A DNA stretch of 64,000 bases from Azospirillum picis (GTDB taxonomy: Bacteria; Pseudomonadota; Alphaproteobacteria; Azospirillales; Azospirillaceae). Made by a program: the position numbers and the translations under genes. Each line of letters begins with the position of its first letter. Position 1 is the stretch's first letter. This document shows positions 1 to 7,714 of this stretch, one piece after another. Where the stretch lies: contig NZ_JAGINO010000016.1 in the NCBI RefSeq assembly GCF_017876115.1, positions 1 to 64,000 of the forward strand, given 5' to 3'. The notes beneath the pieces were generated by a model. The model searched no databases, was not told the DNA's origin, and saw only the letters and a list, made by a program, of their open reading frames with translations.

Positions 1-122
1 ATCTCGTCGAAGGGGTTCATGCTCATCTTCACGTTGGCGGTCTCGACGCCGCTGCCGTCCGCCTTCACGCGGACCTTCACGTTGTAGTCGACCACTCGCT
101 TAACGGGGACGAGGACTTTCAT
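1..122 (-). CDS. etfB: electron transfer flavoprotein beta subunit (N-terminal fragment)
   Basis: Only the first 40 codons lie in the window; the gene runs off the left edge. The protein begins MKVLVPVKRVVDYNVKVRV, the typical opening of EtfB, which with EtfA binds FAD and AMP and passes electrons from acyl-CoA and other dehydrogenases to ETF-ubiquinone oxidoreductase. The ATG (complement of 120-122) is preceded on its strand by AGGGTGAGTT, a reasonable ribosome binding site. The partner etfA would be expected beyond the window. Identification rests on a short but characteristic N-terminus. Confidence 0.85.
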   Translation of the reverse strand, partial: MKVLVPVKRVVDYNVKVRVKADGSGVETANVKMSMNPFDE

Positions 123-277
123 AACTCACCCTGGCTGCTGGACGTGCGCCTGTTACGGCGAACACCGCGAAAATTGCTGTGGTTGCGAACGGACCATAGG
201 ATCTGGCATTACCACTGTCAATGACGCCCCGACATGCCGCCGACCCGTTCCGGTCGCTCTCTTTGCGGCAGCTTTCG

Positions 278-847
278 TCAGCGATTGGCCCCCGGAACCC
301 ATAGCACGTCATCGGCACCATTCCGGTTCGCGACGCGACTCAGCACGAACAGGTGGTCGGACAGCCGGTTGACGTATTTCAGCGCCGCCGGGTTCACCGG
401 CTCGTGCCGTGCCAGGTCGGTCATCAGCCGTTCCGCCCGGCGGGCGACGGTGCGGGCGAGGTGCAGGTGGGCGGCGGCCGGCGAGCCGCCGGGCAGGATG
501 AAGGAGGTCAGCGGCGCCAGGTCGGCGTTCATCGCGTCGATCTCCGCCTCCAGCCGGTCGACCTGGGCCTGGACGATGCGCAGCGGCGGGTATTTCGGCG
601 CCTCCTCCTCCGGGGTGCACAGGTCGGCGCCGAGATCGAACAGGTCGTTCTGGATGCGCCCGAGCATGGCGTCGGCGTCGGGCAGGTCGCGGGTATGCAG
701 GCGGGCCAGCCCGACGGCGGCGTTCGCCTCGTCCACGGTGCCGTAGGCGGCGACGCGGCGGTCGTGCTTGGGCACCCGGCTGCCGTCGCCGAGCGAGGTT
801 TCGCCGGCGTCGCCGCCGCGCGTGTAGATCTTGGTCAGCTTCACCAT
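278..847 (-). CDS. cob(I)yrinic acid a,c-diamide adenosyltransferase (PduO type)
   Basis: A 189-residue protein that transfers the adenosyl group of ATP to cob(I)alamin-type corrinoids to form coenzyme B12. The N-terminus has the PduO-family ATP loop (IYTRGGDAGETSLGDGSRV, residues 7-25) and then the helical core with YGTVDEANA; the later ERLMTDLARHEPVN and YVNRLSDHLFVLSR segments match the five-helix bundle of the family. Length is normal for PduO-type enzymes. It lies 7 bp after the small membrane protein gene on the same strand, so the two are probably co-transcribed, and it faces etfB in the same direction. Family assignment is firm; physiological corrinoid substrate is inferred. Confidence 0.92.
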   Translation of the reverse strand: MVKLTKIYTRGGDAGETSLGDGSRVPKHDRRVAAYGTVDEANAAVGLARLHTRDLPDADAMLGRIQNDLFDLGADLCTPEEEAPKYPPLRIVQAQVDRLEAEIDAMNADLAPLTSFILPGGSPAAAHLHLARTVARRAERLMTDLARHEPVNPAALKYVNRLSDHLFVLSRVANRNGADDVLWVPGANR

Positions 848-854
848 GGTCGCG

Positions 855-1049
855 TCAGCCCTGGGTCAGGATGGCGAGGACGAACAGCAGCAGGGCGGCG
901 CCCTGCAGCATGACGCGCAATCGCATCGCCTTGTTGGAGCGGCGGGGATCGCCCTGGCCGCCGCGGGCCATGAAGAAGAGGCCGACGAACAGCGAGCCGA
1001 CCACCGCCAGCATCGCCAGGACCAACAGGAAGGGGAATAGCTCGTGCAT
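855..1049 (-). CDS. small twin-transmembrane protein
   Basis: A 64-residue protein with two hydrophobic helices (about residues 5-28 and 46-63) joined by a short basic loop (ARGGQGDPRRSNKAMRLR), giving a hairpin inner-membrane topology. Its layout and the N-K-x-M-R-x-R-V segment resemble HIG1-like twin-transmembrane proteins that often sit directly upstream of cobalamin adenosyltransferase genes in alphaproteobacteria. The adenosyltransferase gene starts 7 bp downstream, so an operon is likely. The function is not known; a role in respiratory supercomplexes would be by analogy to HIG1 only. Confidence 0.75.
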   Translation of the reverse strand: MHELFPFLLVLAMLAVVGSLFVGLFFMARGGQGDPRRSNKAMRLRVMLQGAALLLFVLAILTQG

Positions 1050-1233
1050 GCCGCCATCATAGCCCAGCGGCTGTGCGTTCGCCTATGGCGATGCCGGCGC
1101 CTTCGCGGCTGTCGGCGACGATTCCGGCGAGGTGAAGCCCATAAGAATCACGACACTGGGGAAACCCGCCGTTGCCAAAGCCGCCGGACCGCATAGAGTG
1201 CGCCTCCGGGATTTGGAGCGATGGGGCGAGGCG

Positions 1234-2694
1234 ATGAAGCGGCGGGCTTTCCTGAAGGCGGCCATGAAGGGTGCGGCGGCGGCGACGCTCGGCGGCGGCA
1301 CGCTGGCGGCGCTGACCCGCGGCGGCGTCCAGGCGGCGCCCGGCGGCCCCGCGGTGGAGCGGGTCGCCTTTCCACAGGGCTTCCTGTGGGGCGTCTCAAC
1401 CTCCTCCTACCAGATCGAGGGGGCGGTGGCCGAGGATGGGCGCGGCCCCAGCGTCTGGGACAGCTTCAGCCACTCCTTCGGCCGCATCGCCAACGGCGAC
1501 ACCGGCGACGTCGCCTGCGACCACTACCATCGCTACGCGGAGGATGTGGAACTGATGGCGCGGGCCGGGATGCAGGCCTACCGCTTCTCCATCGCCTGGC
1601 CGCGGGTGCTGCCGCAGGGGACAGGCTCGGTCAACGCCAAGGGCCTCGACTTCTACGACCGGCTGACCGACGCGCTGCTGGCCCGCGGCATCCAGCCCTG
1701 GCCCTGCCTCTTCCACTGGGACCTGCCGCAGGCGCTGCAGGACAAGGGCGGCTGGACCAACCGCGACATCGCCGGCTGGTTCACCGACTACGCCCTGGCG
1801 GTGACGGCGCGGCTGGGCGACCGCGCCAAGCACTGGGTGATGCTGAACGAGCCGTCGGTGGTCGCCATCTTCGGCCACGGCACCGGCGGGCATGCGCCGG
1901 GCATGACCGGGCGCACGACCTGCCTGAAGGCGATCCACCACCAGAACCTCGCCCAGGGAACGGCGCTGGCGGCGCTGCGGCAGGCAGGCGGCAAGGGGTG
2001 GCAGCTCGGCACCGTGCTGTCGCTGCAGCCCTCCTGGCCGGTCGGCGGCCTCGACTCGAACTATCCGGCTTCGCTGATGTGGGACGCGGTGTGGAACCGC
2101 TCCTGCCTCGACCCGCTGTTCAAGGGCAGCTTCCCGGAACTGCTGGCCGCCGAGTTCGGCGCCATCGCCCGCGCCGGCGACCTGGAGCGGATCCGCCAGC
2201 CGGTCGACTTCCTCGGCGTCAACTACTACAGCCGCATGCACCAGCAGCCCGATCCTGGCGGGCTGTTCGGCACCGGCTACGGCTCGCCGCCGGAAGGCAC
2301 GCGCAAGACCGGCATGGACTGGCCGGTGGAGCCGGACGGGCTGTCCGAGATCCTGTCCGATCTGCAGGAGAGCTACGGCAATCCGCCGGTCTATGTGACG
2401 GAGAACGGCGCCGACTATCCCGACACGCCCGGCCCGAACGGTCAGGTGGATGACGGCGACCGCATCGCCTATCTGCGCGGCCATTTGCTGGCCGCCGCCA
2501 AGTCGATCGACGAGGGCTGCAACCTGAAGGGTTACATGGCCTGGACGCTGCTGGACAACTTCGAGTGGGCGGAGGGCTACCGCCGCCATTTCGGTCTGGT
2601 CGAGGTCGACCGCAAGACGCTGGCCCGTCGGCCGAAGGCAAGTTACGACTGGTACGCGTCGGTCATCCGCAACAACGCGGTTCCGGTGGCCTGA
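1234..2694 (+). CDS. Tat-exported GH1 family beta-glucosidase
   Basis: Glycoside hydrolase family 1 enzyme of 486 residues, expected to hydrolyse beta-glucosides by a retaining mechanism. The acid/base glutamate is in LNEP (E206) and the nucleophile in VTENG (E390); the N-terminal FPQGFLWGVSTSSYQIEGA and C-terminal WTLLDNFEWAEGY blocks are also typical. The start at 1234 is preferred over the in-frame ATG at 1132 because it follows GGGGCGAG and opens directly with a twin-arginine signal (MKRRAFLKAAMKGAAAATLG) ending near VQAAPG. Most GH1 beta-glucosidases of proteobacteria are cytoplasmic, so export of a folded enzyme by Tat is a notable feature. Stands alone on the plus strand. Confidence 0.93.
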   Translation: MKRRAFLKAAMKGAAAATLGGGTLAALTRGGVQAAPGGPAVERVAFPQGFLWGVSTSSYQIEGAVAEDGRGPSVWDSFSHSFGRIANGDTGDVACDHYHRYAEDVELMARAGMQAYRFSIAWPRVLPQGTGSVNAKGLDFYDRLTDALLARGIQPWPCLFHWDLPQALQDKGGWTNRDIAGWFTDYALAVTARLGDRAKHWVMLNEPSVVAIFGHGTGGHAPGMTGRTTCLKAIHHQNLAQGTALAALRQAGGKGWQLGTVLSLQPSWPVGGLDSNYPASLMWDAVWNRSCLDPLFKGSFPELLAAEFGAIARAGDLERIRQPVDFLGVNYYSRMHQQPDPGGLFGTGYGSPPEGTRKTGMDWPVEPDGLSEILSDLQESYGNPPVYVTENGADYPDTPGPNGQVDDGDRIAYLRGHLLAAAKSIDEGCNLKGYMAWTLLDNFEWAEGYRRHFGLVEVDRKTLARRPKASYDWYASVIRNNAVPVA

Positions 2695-2858
2695 GCGGGA
2701 TTTCCGAACAGCGCCCCCTTGTGGGCGGGTCCGGGAGCGCTGCATGACCATCGGGTCCGCAGGCTTTTCGGGGCTTGGCCACGAGTGGCGCGATCCGGGC
2801 AAACCTTCCCGGGGGCCGGGTGTGGTACCCTGCGGCCGATTTCCAGACCGTGTGAGCC

Positions 2859-3272
2859 ATGCCGCCTCCCCGCCCGCCCCAGCCGACCCGCTACGCCATC
2901 CAGAAGGCGCGCGGCCAGGGCTGGAAGACGCTCGAGGTCGGAGAGGACCTGCCGCAGGCCAGGGCACGGTTCCAGCAGATGGTCGGCGTCAACCCACGCG
3001 CCTATTTCCGGCTGATCCAGCTCGATTACAATGCCGACTCCGCCTATGACGGGATGGAGTTCACCTGGACGCTGATCGAGCTGCACGACCCGACGAGGGG
3101 CCGGCCGCCGGCCAAGGCCGCGCCGGCGGCGGTGCCGCGCCGGACGAGGGCTGCCCGCCCGCGCAAGGCGAAGGAAACCGTGGCGCTGCCGCTGCGCATC
3201 TATCTGGCAGTGATCCTGGTCGGCACGCTGGCCGGGGCGCTGGCCTACCTGCATTTCGCCGGCGGGCGGTAG
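2859..3272 (+). CDS. hypothetical protein with C-terminal membrane anchor
   Basis: A 137-residue protein with no family I recognise. The N-terminal 75 residues look like a small folded domain (YAIQKARGQGWKTLEVG, YFRLIQLDYN, MEFTWTLIELHD). This is followed by a basic Pro/Ala/Arg linker (residues 78-106) and one C-terminal transmembrane helix (LRIYLAVILVGTLAGALAYL), so the folded part should face the cytoplasm as in tail-anchored proteins. The ATG follows GTGTGAGCC with no strong ribosome binding site. It ends 3 bp before the convergent lipoprotein gene. Confidence 0.7.
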   Translation: MPPPRPPQPTRYAIQKARGQGWKTLEVGEDLPQARARFQQMVGVNPRAYFRLIQLDYNADSAYDGMEFTWTLIELHDPTRGRPPAKAAPAAVPRRTRAARPRKAKETVALPLRIYLAVILVGTLAGALAYLHFAGGR

Positions 3273-3275
3273 GCG

Positions 3276-3545
3276 TCAATTCTCCTGGCTGTAGCCCTTG
3301 CGCCGCATGCACTGGGCGAAGATCGCCCTGCGGTACTGGAATTGCGGCGTCTCCGGCAGCGGGCGCAGCGGATAACCGCGCAGGCGCATGCTGTCGTCCA
3401 CCTGTTCGTTGCATTCGTCGAACGCGATGGTCGGCACCTGCTCGCCGGCCGCCCAATCGCGATAGGCCGGCGGGCCGCCGCAGCCGGACAGTAGGGTGAC
3501 TGCGGCCAGCGCAGCCAGGGGGCAAGCGATCCTGAACCCGGTCAT
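3276..3545 (-). CDS. small outer-membrane-type lipoprotein
   Basis: An 89-residue precursor with a lipoprotein signal peptide (MTGFRIACPLAALAAVTLL) ending in the lipobox LSGC, so the mature protein would begin at Cys22 and carry an N-terminal lipid. The mature part has three more cysteines (ECNEQ, FAQCMRRKG) and no recognised domain. The upstream in-frame extension to 3713 is rejected because the signal peptide sets the start at 3545. Convergent with the anchored hypothetical protein gene. Confidence 0.78.
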   Translation of the reverse strand: MTGFRIACPLAALAAVTLLSGCGGPPAYRDWAAGEQVPTIAFDECNEQVDDSMRLRGYPLRPLPETPQFQYRRAIFAQCMRRKGYSQEN

Positions 3546-3796
3546 GCTCCTCGGCCTCCTCCCGCTACCCCGGATTTGTCTCCGAAATGACGGTAGCACG
3601 TGGCGGCCCGGCCGATCCATTTTCGCAGGCGATTTCGGCAGCGCGCCTTTTCGGCAACGCTGCACGGGGGACAACACAGACTCACCAAAATCGCCAGCGG
3701 AAAAGTGCCGCAATCTGGTAACACGGTCGTTGCCCCGGCGAGCGGGGCATGTCGTGGCTCTGTGGTCGGTGTGGTGTCACGGACGGAGGAATGGGC

Positions 3797-4741
3797 ATGT
3801 CTGGGATTGCGCGGCGGATGCAAGGTGGCGCCGCGGTTGCTGTGGTGATCGCATCGGCTCTGGCACTGGGCACGCCGGCAACCGCAAGGGCGGAGCCGGG
3901 GGCGGCCGACATCCAGTGGGCGCAGATCATCCTGAAGGAGAAGGGGTTCGACATCGGCGGCCGGCCCAAGGGCCAGATGACGCCGGAAACCCGCGCCGCC
4001 CTCAGCGCCTACCAGAAGTCGGTCGGCCTGCCGGCCACCGGCAACCTCGACCAGGCCACCGTCGGCAAGATGATGGCGGAGCGCGAGAAGAAGGCGACGC
4101 CGACCATGGGCAGCCTGTCGAAGAGCCAGGTCGGCCAGACCCACCGTGACAAGGAGGTGGCACCGCGCGCCGCCCCCACCGGCCGGGTTTCCGCCGGAAA
4201 CGAGACGGTCGGCGGCATGGCGCAGTTCGGCGGCGCTCCGGTGTCCTCCTCTTCGTCCTCTTCCTCTTCCTCTGCGTCCTCCTCCGCCAGCCGCACCGAA
4301 CCGGCCGCCCCGGCGGCGCGTCCGGCACCATCCGCCGTGGCATCCTCTGCCGCTCCCGCTGCGGGTACCGGTGCCGCCCCGGCGGCCCACACCGCCGCCG
4401 ACGGGCCGGTGCCGCAGGCGGCGCCCCGTGGGGCCGTGTCTGCGACCACGCCGGACGGGCGGCCGGCGGTGGTGGAAGAGGCGCCCGCGATCGGCAGCGG
4501 CACGCCGATCTGGCAGTCCAACGCCGCACGCTACGGTGTCGCCGGGTTGGTTGCCGCGACGCTGGGCGGCATCGGCTTTGCCTGGTGGCGCAGTGGCCGT
4601 GGTGCCGATCCGCTGCGCGGCGCCCCGGCCGGCGACGACCGGCCGCGCGACACCCGCGTCGAGCCGAGCTTCGGAGGCCCCCGCCGCCGCGAGGAACTGA
4701 CGACGGGACCGCGCCTGACGGCCGACGCCCGGCGGCGCTGA
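3797..4741 (+). CDS. secreted peptidoglycan-binding protein with low-complexity linker and membrane anchor
   Basis: A 314-residue protein. Residues 1-31 form a signal peptide (AVAVVIASALALGTPATARA); residues about 37-92 form a PG_binding_1 three-helix domain (IQWAQIILKEKGFDIGG, MTPETRAALSAYQKSVGLPATGNLD). A long Ser/Ala/Pro-rich disordered stretch follows, including a run of serines encoded by TCC/TCT repeats (about 4245-4290). A hydrophobic helix near residues 248-266 (YGVAGLVAATLGGIGFAWW) and a basic tail end the protein. ATG 3797 is preferred to 3791 or 3749 because GGAGGA lies 7 bases upstream. It probably tethers to or senses the cell wall; no catalytic domain is visible. Confidence 0.8.
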   Translation: MSGIARRMQGGAAVAVVIASALALGTPATARAEPGAADIQWAQIILKEKGFDIGGRPKGQMTPETRAALSAYQKSVGLPATGNLDQATVGKMMAEREKKATPTMGSLSKSQVGQTHRDKEVAPRAAPTGRVSAGNETVGGMAQFGGAPVSSSSSSSSSSASSSASRTEPAAPAARPAPSAVASSAAPAAGTGAAPAAHTAADGPVPQAAPRGAVSATTPDGRPAVVEEAPAIGSGTPIWQSNAARYGVAGLVAATLGGIGFAWWRSGRGADPLRGAPAGDDRPRDTRVEPSFGGPRRREELTTGPRLTADARRR

Positions 4742-4770
4742 CGGCCGAGCCTTCCGGCTTTCAGACCTCT

Positions 4771-4821
4771 GCCCCTTCCCTGACCCTTCGCCGCTTCACG
4801 GGAGAGGATCAGGGAAGGGGC
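4771..4821. terminator. bidirectional terminator-like hairpin
   Basis: A perfect 13-bp inverted repeat, GCCCCTTCCCTGA at 4771-4783 and its complement at 4809-4821, lies between the convergent peptidoglycan-binding gene and the DUF1178-type gene. No T-tract follows on either strand, so it is a terminator by position and stem strength only. Confidence 0.5.
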
Positions 4822-4827
4822 GCCCCA

Positions 4828-5076
4828 TCACATCATCGACATCACCGGGCACCCGCCGCCGCCGCAACCGCCGGGGGCGCAGGCCGGCGTGCAGGCGGGA
4901 GCCGGGGCGGGTTGCGCCTTGCCGACGCGGGGCGCCATGATCGCCTTGGCAACGTCGGTGCCGCCGCAGGACGGGCAGGGAAGGCCGGCGGACTTCTTGG
5001 CATCATAGTCGGCCATATTGTCGAACCAGCGGTCGAACTCGTGGCCGCAGGCGCAGCGCAGGGCATAGACGATCAT
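4828..5076 (-). CDS. DUF1178 / FmdB-like zinc-ribbon protein
   Basis: An 82-residue protein beginning MIVYALRCACGHEFDRWFD, with a CxC...CxxC zinc ribbon (C8, C10, then CPSCGG) followed by VAKAIMAPRVGKAQ, the typical DUF1178 core. The tail is Cys/Gly/Pro-rich (CTPACAPGGCGGGGC), which looks like a second potential metal-binding region. Length is at the short end for the family. Encoded 80 bp after the end III gene on the same strand. No biochemical function is established for DUF1178. Confidence 0.8.
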   Translation of the reverse strand: MIVYALRCACGHEFDRWFDNMADYDAKKSAGLPCPSCGGTDVAKAIMAPRVGKAQPAPAPACTPACAPGGCGGGGCPVMSMM

Positions 5077-5156
5077 CGCGGAGCCTCAGGAGGGATGGAA
5101 GACGGCGCCCTTCTACCGGCCAGCCGGCACCTCCGCCAGGATCTGCATCAATCGGT

Positions 5157-5879
5157 TCAGCGGGAACCGGTGACGCCCACCCGTGCGCACATCGACAACA
5201 GCGGGCAGGTCGAGCAGCGCGGACGCTCGCCGGTGCAGATCCATTTGCCGAAAGGCACCAGCCGCTCGTTGATCTCCACCCAATACCGCTTGGGCAGCAC
5301 CGCCAGAAGGGCGGTCATCGTCTTCTCTGGCGTGCGCGCGGCGACATAGCCCCAGCGGTTGGTGACGCGGTGGACATGGACATCGACCGCCAATGCGGGG
5401 ATGTCGAAGCCGACCGCCAGCGTCAGCGCCGCGATCTTCGGCCCGACACCGTGGAAGCTCATCAGCGCGTCTGGCGTGTCGGGGACCTCGCCGTCATGCT
5501 CCTCGACGATGCGGCGCGACAGTTCGCGGATGTCGCGGGCCTTGGGCTCGGGAAAGGTGGCGCCGTGCAGGAGCTCCACCAGCCGCTCCTCCGGCAGCGC
5601 AGCCATCGCCGCCGGGGTATCGGCGATGGCGAACAGGCGCTCCGACACCTCCAGCGTCGTCTCGTCGCGCGTGCGGGCGGAGATCAGGCTTGCCACGAGC
5701 TGCTCGAAGGGAGAGGCACGGCCGCGGTCGCGCAGCTCGAACATCGCCGCCTTCGGGTAGGGGGCGACGGCGACGCGCAGGCGGCGGAACGCCTCGTCGA
5801 TGTCGAAATCCGGAGCGGTCGCCGGGTGCAGACTCAAGGATGGAGCCCTTCGGGGAAACGGGAGGTCCGTGGTGAACAA
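5157..5879 (-). CDS. nth: endonuclease III-family DNA glycosylase
   Basis: A 240-residue HhH-GPD base-excision repair enzyme, which removes oxidised pyrimidines and nicks the abasic site. The hairpin-helix-hairpin is FHGVGPKIAAL, with the catalytic lysine in GPK; the catalytic aspartate is in AVDVHVHRV; and the C-terminal four-cysteine [4Fe-4S] loop has the exact C-x6-C-x2-C-x5-C spacing (CTGERPRCSTCPLLSMC). All catalytic elements are present, so the enzyme should be active. An extra 40-residue N-terminus precedes the core, and a later start is possible. The upstream neighbour is mlaF on the same strand, 102 bp away. Confidence 0.9.
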   Translation of the reverse strand: MFTTDLPFPRRAPSLSLHPATAPDFDIDEAFRRLRVAVAPYPKAAMFELRDRGRASPFEQLVASLISARTRDETTLEVSERLFAIADTPAAMAALPEERLVELLHGATFPEPKARDIRELSRRIVEEHDGEVPDTPDALMSFHGVGPKIAALTLAVGFDIPALAVDVHVHRVTNRWGYVAARTPEKTMTALLAVLPKRYWVEINERLVPFGKWICTGERPRCSTCPLLSMCARVGVTGSR

Positions 5880-5981
5880 CTCCCGAAACCCCGGTGCGTT
5901 CCCTGCGGGTGCGGCTCGCGCGGGTATGCCGGCATGTGCGGGCGCAGCCGGGGCAGCGGCCGGCAGCGGCGACCGCCGCCG

Positions 5982-6770
5982 TTACAGGGCGCGCACCTGC
6001 ATCTTGATCGGCCCCTCGGCCCGGCCATGGACGAACTGGTCGACATGGGCGTTGCCGGAATGGTCGATGTCGCCGGCATGGCCGGTCCAGATGATCCGGC
6101 CCTCGTAGATCATGGCGACGCGGTCGGCGATCTTGCGGGCCGAGGCCATGTCGTGGGTGATGGTGACCGCGGTGGCGCCGAGGTCCTTCACGCACTGAAC
6201 GATCAGCTCGTTGATGACGTCGGCCATGATCGGGTCGAGGCCGGTCGTCGGCTCGTCGAAGAAGATGATCTCCGGCTCGTCGGCGATGGCGCGGGCCAGG
6301 CCGACGCGCTTCTGCATGCCGCCCGACAGCTCGGCCGGCGACAGCTCGGCCACGTCGGGGCTGAGGCCGACGGCGCCGAGCTTGGCGATGGCGATCTCCT
6401 TGGCCTGGGCGCGCGGCATGTGCTCGCCCTGGATCAGGCCGAAGGCGACGTTCTCCCATACCTTCAGGCTGTCGAACAGGGCGGCACCCTGGAACAGCAT
6501 GCCGAACTTGTGCAGCAGCTTCTCGCGCTCACGCGTGCGCAGCTTCGTCGTCTCGACGCCGTCGACCATGATCGAGCCGGCATCCGGCGCCAGCAGGCCG
6601 AGAATGCATTTCAGCATCACCGACTTGCCGGTGCCCGAGCCGCCGATCACCACCAGCGACTCGCCCTTGCCGACCTCCAGGTCGATGCCGTTCAGCACCT
6701 TCTTCGGGCCGAACTGCTTCCTGACGCCCTTCAGCGCGATTTTCGGGAGCGCGATCTTGGGATCGGTCAT
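5982..6770 (-). CDS. mlaF: MlaF-type ABC transporter ATP-binding protein
   Basis: A 262-residue ATPase with Walker A GGSGTGKS (residues 43-50), signature LSGGMQKR and Walker B IIFFDEP followed by TTGLDP. It pairs with the MlaE permease encoded 11 bp upstream and drives retrograde phospholipid traffic that maintains outer-membrane lipid asymmetry. The start at 6770 (MTDPKIAL) is chosen over the longer ORF because the extension would overlap mlaE. The other Mla parts (MlaD, MlaC) are not in this window, which is common in alphaproteobacteria where the genes are scattered. Confidence 0.9.
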   Translation of the reverse strand: MTDPKIALPKIALKGVRKQFGPKKVLNGIDLEVGKGESLVVIGGSGTGKSVMLKCILGLLAPDAGSIMVDGVETTKLRTREREKLLHKFGMLFQGAALFDSLKVWENVAFGLIQGEHMPRAQAKEIAIAKLGAVGLSPDVAELSPAELSGGMQKRVGLARAIADEPEIIFFDEPTTGLDPIMADVINELIVQCVKDLGATAVTITHDMASARKIADRVAMIYEGRIIWTGHAGDIDHSGNAHVDQFVHGRAEGPIKMQVRAL

Positions 6771-6781
6771 GGCTTCAGCGC

Positions 6782-7558
6782 TCACTTCGTCGAGAAGAAG
6801 ATGCCGGTGATCAGGTAGTTCCACACCAGGATCAGGATGGAGGCCGACACCACCGCGTTGGTGGTGGCCGCGCCGACGCCCTGGGCGCCGCCCTTGGAGT
6901 GGTAGCCGTGGTAGCAGCCCATCAGCGCGATCAGGAAGCCGAAGATCGCCGCCTTCACCAGGCCGGAGATGACGTCGACCGGCTGCAGGAACTCCCAGGT
7001 GCGGTTGATGTAGCTGGCGGCGTTGAAGTCCAGCCGGTAGACGCCGACCAGGAAGCCGCCGAACACGCCGATGACGTCGGCGACGATCACCAGCAGCGGC
7101 AGCATGGTCAGGCCGGCGATCAGGCGCGGGGCGACCAGGTACTTGTGCGGGTTGGTCGACAGGGTGGACAGCGCGTCGATCTGCTCGGTCACCCGCATGG
7201 TGCCGATCTCCGCCGCCATCGCGGCGCCGATGCGCCCCGCGACCATCAGGCCGGCCAGCACCGGTCCCAGCTCGCGCGTCACCGACAGCACCACCACCGT
7301 GGCGATGGCGCCCTCCGCCTGGAAGCGGGAGAAGCCGCTGTAGCTCTGCAGCGCCAGCACCATGCCGGTGAACAGCGCCGTCAGCCCGACCACCGGCAGC
7401 GAATAATAGCCGATGTCGATCATCTGGCGCAGGATCTGCCGCGGGTAGAGCGGCGGGCGCACGCAGTGCGACAGGGCCGAACCGGTGAACAGAGCAAGAC
7501 GGCCGGTCGCTTCCAGGAAGATCAGGAAGGCCCGGCCGGTGGCGGCGAGGAAACCCAT
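6782..7558 (-). CDS. mlaE: MlaE-type ABC transporter permease
   Basis: A 258-residue integral membrane protein of the MlaE/TrnB permease family. Recognisable blocks are YYSLPVVGLTALFTGMVLALQ, the EQIDAL coupling helix (GTMRVTEQIDALSTL), and the C-terminal KGGAQGVGAATTNAVV segment. It forms the membrane channel of the phospholipid transporter with MlaF. The start at 7558 (MGFLAATGRAFL) is chosen because the ORF upstream of it is basic, cysteine-containing and unlike the family. It is followed by mlaF after 11 bp, so the two are co-transcribed. Confidence 0.9.
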   Translation of the reverse strand: MGFLAATGRAFLIFLEATGRLALFTGSALSHCVRPPLYPRQILRQMIDIGYYSLPVVGLTALFTGMVLALQSYSGFSRFQAEGAIATVVVLSVTRELGPVLAGLMVAGRIGAAMAAEIGTMRVTEQIDALSTLSTNPHKYLVAPRLIAGLTMLPLLVIVADVIGVFGGFLVGVYRLDFNAASYINRTWEFLQPVDVISGLVKAAIFGFLIALMGCYHGYHSKGGAQGVGAATTNAVVSASILILVWNYLITGIFFSTK

Positions 7559-7714
7559 CAGTCGGCCCGCATCCTTGTTGAGGTTCGTTGGGGCGATGCG
7601 GTCATAGCACCGATGTGCGCTGCGGTCATCCTTGGACTTCGCATTGGTGCAGCGACATCCTCGCCGCGGCGTGGGCGCCCGCGTGCGATCCATGCCGGTC
7701 CTGCCGCCGGTGCC

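Noticed and set aside
1396..2967. 523-codon minus-strand ORF across the beta-glucosidase
   Set aside because: Shadow ORF; the plus strand carries complete GH1 catalytic motifs.
4245..4290. TCC/TCT simple repeat
   Set aside because: It encodes the serine run of the peptidoglycan-binding protein in frame; not a separate element.
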